DNA from: Neurospora crassa OR74A
Lineage: Eukaryota > Ascomycota > Sordariomycetes > Sordariales > Sordariaceae
DNA: 64,000 nt
NCBI RefSeq assembly: GCF_000182925.2
Contig: NC_026502.1
Span: forward strand, 4,278,001 to 4,342,000
Reading direction: 5' to 3'
Shown piece by piece: positions 30,132 to 42,400 of this stretch (position 1 is the stretch's first letter; each line of letters begins with the position of its first letter). The notes beneath the pieces were generated by a model. The model was not told the DNA's origin. It was given only the letters and a program-made list of their open reading frames with translations, and did no database searches. The translations under genes were made by a program, and so were the position numbers.

Positions 30132-31381
30132 GGTTGTGGTGGTGGTGGTGGTGGTGATTCGCCTGAAGAGGGATGAGAGGAGTTGCGAAGTCGTTGAGGT
30201 GGATGGAGTCCCGAGGAAACGGTTGATGAGGGACGGGAGTAAAGGTGAGTTTTGTACTCACGATATAATCGCAGGGGAAGCGTGTTCCGGCTTCAACGAT
30301 ATCATTTCTCTCGTGGAGAAGATGGGGGGATATCAAGGTAACATGGCTGACTTCTGCACCCCGCGTCTGGGTAGCGTGGGCAGCGTGGTCAAAATGCGGG
30401 GGAAACATGCCTCGGGTGCATGAGGGGGGCATCACCATCGGGGACATCGTGGAAACCAATCCGGATTCGAGGACTCCTGGGGAATGAACTCTGCGTCTTT
30501 CAATCGGTCGATCGTCATCGTCTTTCCCCCACGATGCTACAGATGCTCGGCTCGACGTCTTCCTTGGTGGGGGTCACGGTTCTGAACAGCGGTTCCTGGC
30601 GGCTTTCCCCGCGTTTCGGGACGCATTGGCACGAGGAGCCGAATGTTCGGGATACTGTATCCGGCTTGAATTCTCTTTGGTCAAAGTCGGAGTTTTTTTT
30701 CTTCGTCAATCGCTGACCATTTGTTGACTTCTAGATGTCAGCCATCATCAGTCGGCGCGGGCCTTCTTGTTTCCCCAGTACCTTATATACCATCTAAGTC
30801 TAACGGCCTGTCTTGAGTTGCCACTGACGCCGTAAATAGCATCATCCGCAAACATGACAGACACTGTGCAACCATGCCGCCCTCAGCCTTTCACCTTGCT
30901 TTACCCATCTTCCCAACCATGGCACTTCGGTGCCGCTTGAGCGCATCATCAGCGCGGCCTTCCGTCCAGTCTTCAACCCAATTGAGTTCCTTCGACTGGG
31001 AACGCCTCAATGCTGAGACCTCTCAGCCCTAGCAGGTGTAACCTTCAGTCCTGGTTTGTCCTACGCGGGTGCTTGTTATTGGCAGTTGAGTTACGGTGGC
31101 CAGCCGCCAAAGCTGAAGTTCCGTCGCTCCTCGGGAGGTGGCCTATCGCTGTAATGTAATATCGGAAGCGGCACGGAACGAAGCCTTGAGTGTTTCTACC
31201 CGGTTCCTCGCACCTGTCTCCTTTCATCGCATCTGCCTCTCGTCTATCTTGGATTGAAGCACCAAGAGGCCGGCTTGTCGCGGTGGAGTTCATCTTTTGT
31301 GTTTTCGCATCCAGCTCCAGTCCAGTCGCTCTTTAAACATCGAAAAGCAGCCAGGACTTCAATTGAACGATCAAATTCAAC
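30132..31381. other. Divergent intergenic region
   Basis: Promoter region for the DenD-like gene (minus) and the membrane-protein gene (plus). A (GGT)n leader tract lies at 30131-30155. No gene seen. Confidence 0.55.
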
Positions 31382-32701
31382 ATGTCCTCATTGCGACCGC
31401 CGCCTGCGCCAACCCCGACGACACTCCTCAACAAAAAAAGGGCATCACCGACCCTCGCAGAACCAGAGTCCCTCATCACTCCACCAGCGTCGATAACAAA
31501 GTCCATCGCATCTCGCTACTCGCAGATTCACAACCAGGAAAACACAAGTATACGGACGGCCGGTACCCGTTTGCAGATCCAGGTCGACTTCAACCGCGGA
31601 CTGTGGAATTTCTGCCTGGCAAACAAGCAAATCGTGGGCAACTGTTGGATGCCGGGGGCTTGCTTCGATCAAGACAAGTGTAAGGATGGGTGCGGGTTTT
31701 TGGATAGGAAGGATTTGAGCACTGCGCTGTGGTAGGTTTTTTTTTTCTTTTCTTTTTTTTTTTCTGGAACTTTGGACTCGAGGATGTACGAGAAAGATAA
31801 GAAAACAAATGGAAGAGTGACCGTGGAGAACAGGAATGTTAACTGACCGTTTGACAGTTCAAGTCAAGACTCCTCCGGGAACACCATCCGAGCCACCATC
31901 TGCGTAAACGCCTACCTCACGCTCGACAACGGGCTCGGTCCCTTCCAGAGGATCGATTGTGGCTGGACCACCGGCATAAGTCATTACACGGCTTCGCAAG
32001 CCGATGCCATTCGCAATCCTGCCGTGACCACCACTACGTCCTCCTCCTCGTCAGGTTCCTCGTCATCAACGCCCCCCACACCATCTCAGTCGAGCGGCAA
32101 CGGTGGAGGCAATAACAACTCGGCCAACATCGGCGCCATAGTAGGCGGTGTCATTGGTGGTCTAGCCATTATCTGCGCCTTTGGCTTCGCCGCCTACCTC
32201 GTCTGGGCCTACCGAGTCCGAGGCCGACGACGGAAAAAAACTGCTCACAATGCCTCCGAACCCCTGAACGGGGGCAGTCACGGCGACGGTAGCGATCTAT
32301 TTTCTTCATCTTCTTCTGCTTCGGAGGACGACGACACACCCAGCATGACCACAAACCTACCTCTAAGGGCCAACCTACCTCTAAGCCATAGTCCAGACAC
32401 CGGTGGCCAACCGTACCAGCGGCCTCCTGAAGTGGCGCAACATGCGAGAGACGCGGGAGATGGCAGTGGTGGTTGGGGGCCAAGGGAGATGGAAAGCGGA
32501 TTCGAAAGAGGCGGTTACGCACACGAACAGCAGGGACTACATAGCGACGGGTCGCATGAGGTGTTGTCGGTCGAGAAGGTGGTGGAGATGCCGGTGAAGA
32601 TTGAGCCGGTGGAGATGAGTAGTGGGTGGGAGGATCAGCCTCCTGGGATCCGGAGACCTGGGAGGGAAGGAGGAGGGGGTTATGGGCATGAGATGAGTTA
32701 A
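31382..32701 (+). CDS. Single-span membrane protein with Cys-rich N-terminal domain
   Basis: Exons 31382-31731 and 31858-32701 encode 397 residues; the 126 nt intron has a GTAGGT donor, a GTTAACTGAC branch and a GACAG acceptor. About residues 75-165 hold ten cysteines (C-L-A-N-K, N-C-W-M-P-G-A-C, K-C-K-D-G-C-G, I-C-V-N-A-Y, D-C-G-W-T-T), a pattern of fungal surface proteins. A Ser/Thr/Pro stalk follows, then a glycine-rich span (about 208-233) with G-A-I-V-G-G-V-I-G-G, an R-G-R-R-R-K-K stop-transfer and an acidic, disordered cytosolic tail. The layout resembles cell-wall stress sensors or receptors of the Mid2/WSC style, but without a visible signal peptide at this start, so an upstream exon is possible. 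Confidence 0.75.
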
Positions 32702-33208
32702 TAGGAACGGAGGAGGAGACGAGTGGTCGTAATAGAGCTCCGGTCGACCACTTACGGGAAAGACTCAACGCACGAGGATCTTCATGCTCCATCAAATGGC
32801 TCTTTCCAGTGCCAGTCGCTACTCTACCTCCAACTAGGTCGCTTAGGGCGTATTTTCTGTGATGGTACCTTACCATGATCCTCTAGCGCCAACGACTCGG
32901 TGACTAACCCTATAAGGTTCGGGCCAGGCCATTGCGGTTACACTCGAGTCCGCTGGGTTGGGGGCCGAGATCGAATGACTACCCCAGTATAAGAGAGTCG
33001 GGATCACTCAACCAAAAGTAATACGAGGAAAAGGACTTGACATGGGCACGGAACTGACCCCGCCATGGCATGTATAAGTCGAGGTCAGCCCACCTCCTCG
33101 CCCTGTCCATACCTCTATCTACCTCTACGCTGGTATGAACTGATTCCATCCTCTTGATTTCCAACTGCCTGTCAACCTACAACTGAGCTTTCACAGAAGC
33201 AGCCCATC
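32702..33208. other. Intergenic gap
   Basis: 3' flank of the membrane-protein gene and promoter of the next small gene. No feature seen. Confidence 0.6.
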
Positions 33209-33653
33209 ATGGACCCAAAAAAGGATGAAGCAAAGGCCGAACCCGAGCCCGAGCAGCCCTTGGTCCCCACACTCACCAAAATTACAGATCCCAACAACGT
33301 CTTCTACACCGATGAAAACGGCGTCAAATACCATGTATGCCTCCCGCGGTCAGGCGAACACCTCAAGACTGCCGAAGCCAACTTCATGTCATACACGGAC
33401 GATAAGGGCGTCTACAAGGAAATTTACCTCCCACAGGGCACCGTGCAAACGGCCTGGGACCACCTGGAGAATGAGCGATGGGACGAGCTGGCCAAGTTTG
33501 AGCCGTACAGTAAGTACCAGTACCTCTTCCTCATCTGACAGACTTGTCCTAATGTATCTTGTAGCGGGTCAGGGATATACCGAGGATGATTTCAAGGCGT
33601 TTGAGGAGCGTCTTGAACGACGACGACGTGAAGGACGAGAGAAGATGTTGTAG
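33209..33653 (+). CDS. Small soluble protein with an internal repeat, unknown function
   Basis: Exons 33209-33509 and 33565-33653 encode 129 residues; the 55 nt intron (GTAAGT donor, TCCTAATG branch, TGTAG acceptor) closes in phase. An acidic, Pro-rich N-terminus is followed by two related segments, N-V-F-Y-T-D-E-N-G-V-K-Y and F-M-S-Y-T-D-D-K-G-V-Y-K, each continuing to an L-P-x-(S/G)-G-like turn. The C-terminus is a charged helix rich in Arg and Glu. The ATG is the first in frame, in ATCATGGAC context. I recognise no family. The repeated aromatic-T-D-x-x-G-V-x-(Y/K) strand-turn suggests a small beta-rich fold, which is inference only. Confidence 0.7.
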
Positions 33654-33839
33654 AGTGTACCTCTAGGTACCTACCTGGGGAAGGTTCCACTTGTCATCCA
33701 TTGCAGTGAGGGACTCGTTCACCGAATAACCCATGCTTGTTGAAGTGGAAAGATGGAACGGAGATACCTACCTACCTACCTAGAGGTACCTACCTACTGA
33801 TGGCGAGGATTATTGATTAATTGTCAGAAGACAGGCCTG

Positions 33840-34719
33840 CTACTCACTCCTCATTGCTCTTTTCCTCCTCAGTCGACACCTTTCTCCCTTTTTCCTTTTT
33901 CCTTTTCCCTTCTCCTCACCCCCCACTTCCTCTTGTTCTTCGCGTTTCTTCCCCTTTCCCTCTCCCTCAGTTTCCTCTTCCTCCTGTCCCTCGCCTCCAG
34001 AGTCAATATGAACAACAGACACGTCCACCACATTACCTCTACCCCCCAATGAACGCATCGTCGCGTTAGCCACGTCAATGCTAGCTTGACTAGGCGGGCA
34101 ATGGCTGCGAACCCATTCCCTCTTCTCTTCCAATTCATGTTTCCGCTCCCCGTTATAAAAAGTTACCGTCCATTCGAATGCCGATGCGTCGCATTGATCA
34201 TACTCACTGTCTGACGCCTCTAGCTTTCAAAACCTCATCACGCATGCTCATAAGCCAACCATGAACAGCTGGAGGTGACGCATCGTTAGCAAAGATGCGC
34301 CTTTGAACTCCCAAACCAGTCGGTCGATTTCTCGAGAGAGGCGGGCACCGCCCGGCAACCGTTCAAGCTCTTCGTACGAGCGGTAGGGACGAGGCTCCCG
34401 TTCTAACTGGCCTGGTTTGGTAGGGAAGTTGTGCAAGTTTTCATTGTTGTCTGCGTGGTCCCTGTGTTGTTTGAACCTGTAACTGCCCGATGAAGGAAAG
34501 AAGTTGAGAAAGAGACCGGACGTGGAGTGGCATAGGTACCTCTAGGTACCTAGGTACACATCACCCCTGGAAAGTCCGTTAGCGCGGGACTTGACTGAGG
34601 TACGCACTCTTCGCTACTCAACCACCATTACACCACATTTCATGCAAGTATTTGGTATCATCCAGATCCGTCTTCAATGGTTTATATACTTTATCCAATT
34701 GTCCGTTTTGAATGTTCAT
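33840..34719 (-). CDS. Hypothetical small protein gene, exon structure uncertain in the middle
   Basis: Exon 1, 34634-34719 (28 codons plus 2 nt), is followed by a 151 nt intron with a pyrimidine-rich end and GGGCAG acceptor, and exon 2 starts at 34482. The frame then reads E-E-L-E-R-L-P-G-G-A-R-L-S to about 34270. A final coding segment in the same frame ends at 33840 and is Glu/Lys/Gly-rich (E-E-E-E-T-E-G-E-G-K). Between them, stops at about 34203-34231 require an intron. One option removes them with an AAG or TAG acceptor near 34200; another uses a CTCCAG acceptor near 34270 and a second intron with a GTGAGT donor near 34185 and a TAG acceptor near 34043. About 220-240 residues, no domain recognised. 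Convergent with the 129-residue gene. The frame continuity and strong splice signals argue it is real. Confidence 0.42.
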
Positions 34720-35066
34720 CTAGTTATCGTGTCATCTTTCTATAAGACTTTGCAAACCCTTGTCACAAGCACCGCGCTAACAAACTTGTACAGCGAAATC
34801 GCACTGCACGGGCCAGCTGAGTTTCGTCTCTCTTTTTCTTTTCCTTTTTTTTTTTCCTGTCTTTCTTCTGTTTTTGTTTCTTTTCTTCCTCCATCTTTTT
34901 TGAGGTATCCTTGAAACTACAATGCTCACTTTGCAATGCGCAATTTCTGTTTCCTATATCGAACTTTCCTAGTTTATTAAATATCTGTATGCTTGACCCG
35001 CGTTCAGCGTTCCCAAAGATCCCCGCAATTTCCCTGCATCCATCTTCCCCAGCGCACGCAACTTCT
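34720..35066. other. Short intergenic gap
   Basis: Lies between the uncertain small gene and the SNF2 gene end. AG-rich, with a long oligo-A/oligo-T run. No gene seen. Confidence 0.5.
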
Positions 35067-38000
35067 TCACGAAAGGTTGGCATCCAAAACGAACTTGAAG
35101 TCCTGAACACATTCGCAACAATATCATGTCAGCAATCCATTTGCTTTCTCATTTTCCTTCTGGCGAGTGTAGGTGAGGGTCAGGTCAAGATCACTTACAT
35201 CCAGTCTCTCGTTCACCGCATCACCGCTGGCCGTACCAAAGGTGAAGCGGGAAATGTTCTTCTTCTTTTGTTGAAGGGAGAGTATACTCTTTGGTGTGTT
35301 TTGTTAGCTCATGTTGCCTTATTTTCTGGGTTTTCTTCTTGTTTCTGCCGTGTCTTCCAGGTTCTTTTGTTGCTTCCCTGGCCTCTTCTAACTTGCTCTG
35401 GCTTGTGTCTTTCTTTTGCCCTTTTTGTTTTAATTTTTTTTTTTTTTTTTTTTTTTTTTTTGGTTAAGGGGTGGGGGGGGGGGGGGGGGGGGGGGCCTGG
35501 AACGGGAGAAAGTTGAGTTTGATCCTTTGGTAAAGTGCAATGGACTCACCTGCTCAACGGTCCCCTTCATGATGTACCTTGTCACTACAACCTCTTTCGT
35601 TTGACCCATGCGTAGCGCTCGGCCGATGGCTTGTTCCTCGACTGAGGGGTTCCACTGCGGTTCGATGATGTGGACGTGGCTTGCTGCCGTGAGGGTGAGG
35701 CTTCGCGGTTGGGGAGATATAATTAGAGGTACTGTATGGTGGAAGGAGATAAGGGCATGGGGAAGAGAGGACGTGAGGAGGGAGGGTTTACTCGGTGAGG
35801 AAGGTGAGGAAAGGTGAAGAGACTACTGAAACGATAAGGTGAATCATTGCTTACCCGACAGCCCCTGTGCCAATTGACATGAGGAGGACAGGGACCTGAG
35901 AGTCTTCCTGAAAAGCCTTGATATGTCTCAGACGCTCTGCGTTACTGGTTCGTCCATCGATCTGCGCGTGAGGAATTCCAGCTTGCTGCATAAGCTGGGC
36001 GAGATAGCGGAGGCTCGATGTCCAAGCCGAAAATATTAGACTGGCGGAGCGTTAGCTGTCAGGAGTCGAGGTGCTGCCTGAAACAAAATAACTACTTACT
36101 GCTTGATGCCAGTTTGAGATTGGAGGGCCTGGAGCACGCTGTCTCTGACCTTCAAGAGCTTTGTGGAGAGGCCATTGTCCATGGACAGGATGAGGGGGCT
36201 CATTGCACGATCGCTAACAGTCCCTGGCAAACTAGCTGGCGTGAGGTAGCCAGTGTTGCTTGCTGATCTCTGGGTGCGAAGTGGTCGCGAGCACTCGGGA
36301 CAGAATTGATGATCCTTCAACAACAGAGATCCGTCCGCATCTTGCGATGAACAAAGCTCACACAGCATGTCGGTATCCTCTGTTGGCTGTCCGAGGTCGC
36401 CCGGCGAAGACTGTATAGGTGGCAACGTTCCAAGGTCGCACAGTCTACGCAAGCTTGTAAGAGTTGTGAAGAACACGGTGACTTTCTCATTTTTGACCTG
36501 TTTAGGCTTGTTGGCACTACTGACAATGTCATCCAGTGCACGTTTCGCGGTGCTCAGAATCTTGTCATATGTCTCCTGTTCCTGCATTGAGAGTTGCAGA
36601 TAGACGGTTTTTTCGGATAAGTTGGGTAGGTTAAGACACTTGTTGGTGCGGCGAAGACAATGCTGGCGAAGATATGACCGTAAGGGATCAGCACATCCTT
36701 GATCTCCCTTCTCAAGGGGTTCAAGCACATATTTCCGAAACACAGTTTTCTCAGGATACGGCGGGACTCGAAGAAAGTGGGCGAGAGACGCCAGATCATC
36801 GAGCTTGTTTTGTATGGGAGTGCCCGTTAAACACCATCGGCGGCTCGTGCTAAGACTGGTAGCCGCTCGGAATTGCTGAGAGGATGCATTTCGAATCCAG
36901 TGTGCTGTTATTGCCTAATTAGCAAGGGGTTTGTTATGATGTCCACATACACTGCAATGGAAAGTTCAGTTCTAACCTTCGTCCAGAACAACTCTATACC
37001 ACTCCATTTTCTGAAGTAAGCGAGCGTTCTTGTGATCAGCAGCAAGCGTTCCGTATGTTGTAAGAACCACATCAGTTGACGCCATCGACTCGGGACTCTT
37101 AGGTCGACCTTGACCATGGAACAGGATGAGATTCAGGGCTCCAGGCATGTGACTAGAGGTACGTAGTTCGCTTTAGCTCACCAAAGGCGCCAGCAACTCA
37201 GGAAATGAAGTGCTGTGCGGTGGACATACCTCGCTATCTCTGCTACCCAGTTGTGCATGAGCTCTTTGAGTGGTTAGTGCAGGTTTGGAACAGGGGAGTT
37301 GAACGAAAACTTACGCGCTGAGGGTACAACAACCAGAGTGGCTGGTGTTGGTGTTCTTCGTTCGGGTTCAGCGACGTTTCGCGACTGGAAAGAGAAATGA
37401 GGAAAGTTGCGAGCATCCTCTACAGTGCATAGGATCGTTGTGAGTATTGTAAGTGACTTGCCCATTCCCATCACGTCGGCAATGAGCCCACCGTGATTTT
37501 CTTGAGAAACTCCCAGGCTACTTCATAGGTGAAGGTAAGGTAGGTAAGCATCTGTCAGCACTGTGCCGTACGTTTGGTGTCTGAATGTGTTTGATAGGAA
37601 GACATACCGTGGGCACATGGAGGTGCTGACACTAGCTTTCGAAGCTTGAGAAAACCGGTTTCCAGGTTCTCGTTTGAGGATGAAGATAACAGCCTGTATC
37701 TGATGCCTGGGTGTTCAGTTAGCAAGCACAATGCCTGGTGATGTGTCCGTGCATGGCCAGAGTCCATAGAGGTAGAGGTAGACTCGAGAGCGAAAGCGTA
37801 CCTCTTCAGCTTGGATTTTAAACCTAGAGGAGGGCCAAACGACAGTGACTCCTCAGAAGACACCTCGTCCAATGAACCCATGATACTGTTGATCTCACTA
37901 GCAATTCTTGCTCTGACAGCCCACAAAGAATCGTCGTTGATATAGGTTCCGACGAGATGGTTCATGTTTCGGTCACGGCCAGGAAGCGCCAGCCACTGGG

Positions 38001-38606
38001 GATTGGAGTAAACAACTTCCCGGCTGAGTTCCCTCGGATGTTGAAGGAAGGCGGCGACTTTTCCCAGTTTATCGGCAGCATCATCCTCGACAGCTTTGTT
38101 CTGGGGACCATAAACATTGACTGACATCCCTTCCAGCACTGCGCCTTTCTTGATTCCCTTTCCCCGTTTTATGAGGGATCCTGCGGCAAGAAGTGCGTCG
38201 AATCTGACATTGGGTATGTGATCCAGAGCCGCGAGCCAGTTTTGTGTACGTTGGTCAACAATAGCAATTGCTGTCCCGCTTTCAGACGATAAGCAGAAGA
38301 AGCTCCCGAACCTCGTCACGGGAAAAGAGACGAACGAGACATGGTTGCTGGTTTGTTGGAGTTGGCTTTTAAGTGCTTCAAACCCATCAAGACACTGGGC
38401 TTTTCCGTCGAATAACTGATAACAGTCATGTGAGTACCTAGTCGTTAGTCAAAATTCTTGAACTCGTTAGGTAGGATGTGTGGTTATGAAGCGGCTCATT
38501 GGAGACTTACGGCTCCATAGCAAATCTGCGTGCGACTATTGCTCACAGTGCTTTCTCTGAACGTGTCTGAGAAACGTCGTTTGGTCGTAGGATGATCGGA
38601 TGCCAT
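35067..38606 (-). CDS. SNF2-family DNA-dependent ATPase, RAD5/HLTF-like
   Basis: Eleven exons on the minus strand: 38511-38606, 37802-38415, 37608-37706, 37315-37517, 37230-37263, 36977-37152, 36100-36904, 35855-36040, 35550-35700, 35199-35288 and 35067-35102. All phases close, giving 829 residues. Motif I reads G-G-L-I-A-D-V-M-G-M-G-K-S (about residue 280), motif II is D-E-A-H (406-409, split by an intron), then L-T-G-T-P-I-Q-N-K. The second lobe has S-A-W-T-S-S-L and Q-A-I-G-R-A-L-R-M-G-Q. Between the lobes lies a short C-x2-C plus C-P-E-C pair, a reduced zinc-binding insert where RAD5/HLTF proteins have a RING. These proteins remodel DNA or chromatin in the nucleus. Motif I is slightly divergent (D-V-M-G-M for the usual D-E-M-G-L). 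The last intron and the exact acceptors at 37517 and 35288 are the least certain parts. Confidence 0.85.
35434..35495. repeat. Adjacent poly-T (28) and poly-G (23) tracts in an intron
   Basis: T run 35434-35461 and G run 35473-35495, separated by 11 nt, inside the 261 nt ninth intron of the SNF2 gene. On the transcribed strand this is poly-C then poly-A in the intron RNA. Length is likely unstable. Confidence 0.9.
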
Positions 38607-39403
38607 TGCTGCGTGGCGATATAGCTACTGAGGTCTTCGATTCCAACCTAGGTAGAGATGACTGTATCATGAAGGCTTGCACGTAGAAGTATGCTGAACG
38701 GTATCGAACTGCCACGATTTGGGAGACATGGTGACTAGGTACCTATTTGAGCTGGACTGTCAGACCGTGGCGAAGCCGTAGGTAGTATGTTTTGATTCAT
38801 GTTGATTGGAGACATAGATATGAGAGGTTGCTCATGTATGGCGGCTTGTTTTCCACTCGGCTCAATCACTCGAAGTGATGGTTGGTTCTCAGCTGTACGT
38901 GTACGTGTAAGCACTGCCATGTTTGGGCGAGTTCCAATGTCCAATCACTGATGTATCACTGGTGTGGGCACGCGGGGGAAGGAGGTGTGATGGTGGCTTG
39001 GTTGCGCTAGCCCGAAATGTCCCTTGTCTGTTTGAATGGGTCGCAACCTCCGTCTACCTTCAAATTGCGTTACATGGCCGTCAGCGGGAAGGTACACTCC
39101 AGTCTCGGGGTGGGAGCCTTATGCGTCGCCCACCAGGACAGTGAGCCTCCGCGCGATGACACGTCATGACAACTGAAGCAACCCAACCTTCGGCAATCTG
39201 CACCTTTGCTGTCAAACTCTGGAATGCGCCTCACTCCTGGCATCGCTCAACTTGCCCATACCTCCCATTGATAAAGTCCGCTTTTCTTTCAGATAAGTGA
39301 TGTTGTCTACTTGATCTTCACCGACGCTTTCCGCAACATAAAAAGTTCGACCGACGTTGTCTTCTGTTCGCTTTCACTGTTGTGCCGCCATCCACATTCC
39401 GCC
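38607..39403. other. Divergent promoter region between the SNF2 and NLR genes
   Basis: The two genes start 797 bp apart on opposite strands and share this region. It contains GGTACC motifs near 38741 and no open frame with coding character. Confidence 0.55.
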
Positions 39404-42400
39404 ATGCCACAGGCGCAACGCCCAGACGGTTTTACGCGTGCCCTGGCCAAATTCAAACAGGGTCTCGATCCTAGCCTTGCTCAGCAGTTTTCCATCAGTA
39501 CACTGGAAGATGTCCGGGTATTGGCAGACAAAATTCAGCATGAGCAGGGACCGCAAGGAAAGCTCCGCCACCTCCAGCGGCTCGAGCCCTTTATTGAAGC
39601 AATGACCCAGCTTGGTACCGTTATTGAGGTCTTCACAAACGCATGTGATTTCATATGCTTCATCTGGGTATGGTGATGTGATATTTGTTATACATGAGTA
39701 CCTCTGCCCCTATATACATTAGTTCCACTGACTTTATGACGACAGGGCCCCATCAAATTCCTTCTTGGGGTGACTACACCTTCCATATTGCTGACTTTGC
39801 GTAGCATTGTTCTTGTGCTAATCGTATTCCCCGCCCTCCACAGCTTGCAAAGACACACCTCGATTCCCTCAACAAGCTCCTCGAGGCGTATGGAAAGATT
39901 GCTTCCAGCATTCCAGGCATGGAACGATATAAAGAAGCCTTCCAAAGCCATCCGCCTTTGGCCCAAGTGCTCGAGGACTATTACTCTGACATCCTCAACT
40001 TCCATGAACGAGCAATCGAGGTTTTCAGGCGACCGAGTATGCTACTGCAAAGCTCTTTTCCTTTCATCAAGTTGACACAGCTCTAACGCTATTGCAGACT
40101 GGAAAATGCTCTTTGACGCTGCCTGGAAAAGGTTCGACTCAAAGTTCGGACCTGTTCTCCAAAGTCTAGAGAGTCGCAGAGCACTTCTGGACAGTGAAAA
40201 GGCATCGGCGACCCTCTTTCAGATTCACCAGGCACTGGAGGAGATCAAAGAAAATGGCAGAGAACAAGCCGATGTGAAAAGGCTAGTGGAGGAATTGAAG
40301 CATGAGCAGCAAAAAGAGCTGATCAAAAAGAGATTGGATCCTCCAAACTACTTGCGGGATCACGAGCAACTCTTGCGGGAAAAAGCCCCCGATTCAGGGC
40401 AGTGGATCTTCGCATACCCCAGATATCGAGTGTGGCATAACAGCAGTGATTCCGGGAGCAGGATACTCTATGTTCATGGGAAACCAGGTGGTGGTAAGTC
40501 TTTCTATACCTGGAGGTATCTTGCCCCCGAGTCACAAGCAGGGCATACAACTGACAGGTGTTATAGGGAAAAGCACTTTGATATCCACCGTCATTGAACA
40601 ACTCCTTGGTAACAAAACGGCCGGCGCTGCTGTGGCCTTTTTTTACTTCCGTCAGTCACAGGAAGATGCGTCCAGGGGTAGCTTAAACAATCTCCTGCGC
40701 GCACTTCTGTACCAGCTCATCGATCAAGACCCTGACCTGACCGACTGGATTACCAGCATGTCAGGGAACGACAGACTCCGACTCAGCTCCACCAATGTAT
40801 TGCAGGATCTCGTCTGCAAAGGTGTAGGGACACAGACAGCCCTTTACTTGGTTTTAGATGGGCTGGATGAGTGCCGAAGTGGGGAAGAAGAAACCATTAT
40901 TAAATGGCTCTTGGGCCTGAGCCAGTCCGTCCTTGGACTGAGAATCATTGTCGCAGGCCAAAGAGACGATGTCACTGACGGACTGTTGTCTTCCCAAGCA
41001 TCAATATCTCTTGACACATCAATCGAGCATCACCGCGACATCACGGCTTATTGTCAAAAGGGTTCCGAGAAGATATGCAGAGACTTCGACGCGGAACCGT
41101 CCTTGGAAAAGACAATGGTGGAACTTGTTTCCAGAGGAGCTAAAGGTATACCACGTTTGATCTTTAGGTTAGTTGCTTGATAGTCGACTGACCGATTTTC
41201 ATCTCATATTACCTAGGCATGTTTCTTTATGCAAAGATAGTCCTCGAATATCTACTCGACCAAACGTCGGTCCATGACTTGGAGGAGCAATTGAAGCCAG
41301 GGGTCTTTCCTGAAAGCCTAGAGGAAGCGTAAGTCCACACTATATTTCTTTGATGTGGAAGGATGGATCTTGTGACTAGCTGGGTACCGAACGAAGCTAA
41401 GATAACCTACAATTCGTGACAGTTACAAAAAGGTCGACGAACGTGTGTTTGAGAAGTCTGCCCGACCGAGAAGCGCCGCTGCGAGCGAAATCCTGAGCTA
41501 CGTTATCAGCTGCAAGCGTACGCTCTTCTGGAGGGAAATACAGGCCTTCTTCTGTATCGATGCGTCGAAAGGGGAAGTAGTCCACAAGAAACTGATGATC
41601 AAGAGCTACAAGGAGCTCTGTAGCTCTTTCCTGGATTCAAATTCTTCCAATAAGAACTACACTGGGCCCGAGGACGAGGTGGTACTAGTACACGAAACAG
41701 CTCGCGAGTAAGTTCTCGCCCCTTGATCCACCTGACCTTAATTTTAACTAACCTATGAATTCAAACAGATTCCTCATACGAAAGAACAGAGTGAACATCC
41801 ATGAGCTTAATTCCAGGCTCTCGGTATTCTGTTTTCAATACCTTACATCGCCGCCATTCACTCTCGGAGTTTCAGACGAAGATGTGTTGTCGCATGCCAA
41901 AAAGGGATACTACGCCTTACAAGACTACACAGTCCAGTACTGGTTCGACCATGTTCTCGAATGTATCAACTCCTTTGACCCAATTTCGGACCGTTACAAG
42001 TGCCAGGAGGTTTTCAATCTCGCCCGGATCTTCCTCAAGTCCTATGGAAACCGCGGAGAGATGGCAGAGCTCCTTCGGGCAGAGACTTACACGGCGTTCG
42101 CTGATGCAATGACCCAGCACCTCCCAACTCATGGCCAAGAACGCAACTCTTTCTTCTGCATCGACATACGAACAGAGTCGCTTCGGCAAAAGATCGCCAA
42201 ACTAGACTTTGGAGCCTTCACTGCGGAAGAGCAGAAAGTCTTTGTCAACCTCCACGGGTCCAGAACGTTATACAAGTGCTCAAAACCCTGGTGTGACTTG
42301 TTCAAGGGGGGACTCGCGAGCGAGGCGAACCGAAGAAAGCACATCGACGAGCACGAATTTCCACATCGATGTGCATATGATGACTGCATGGGGTTCAAAT

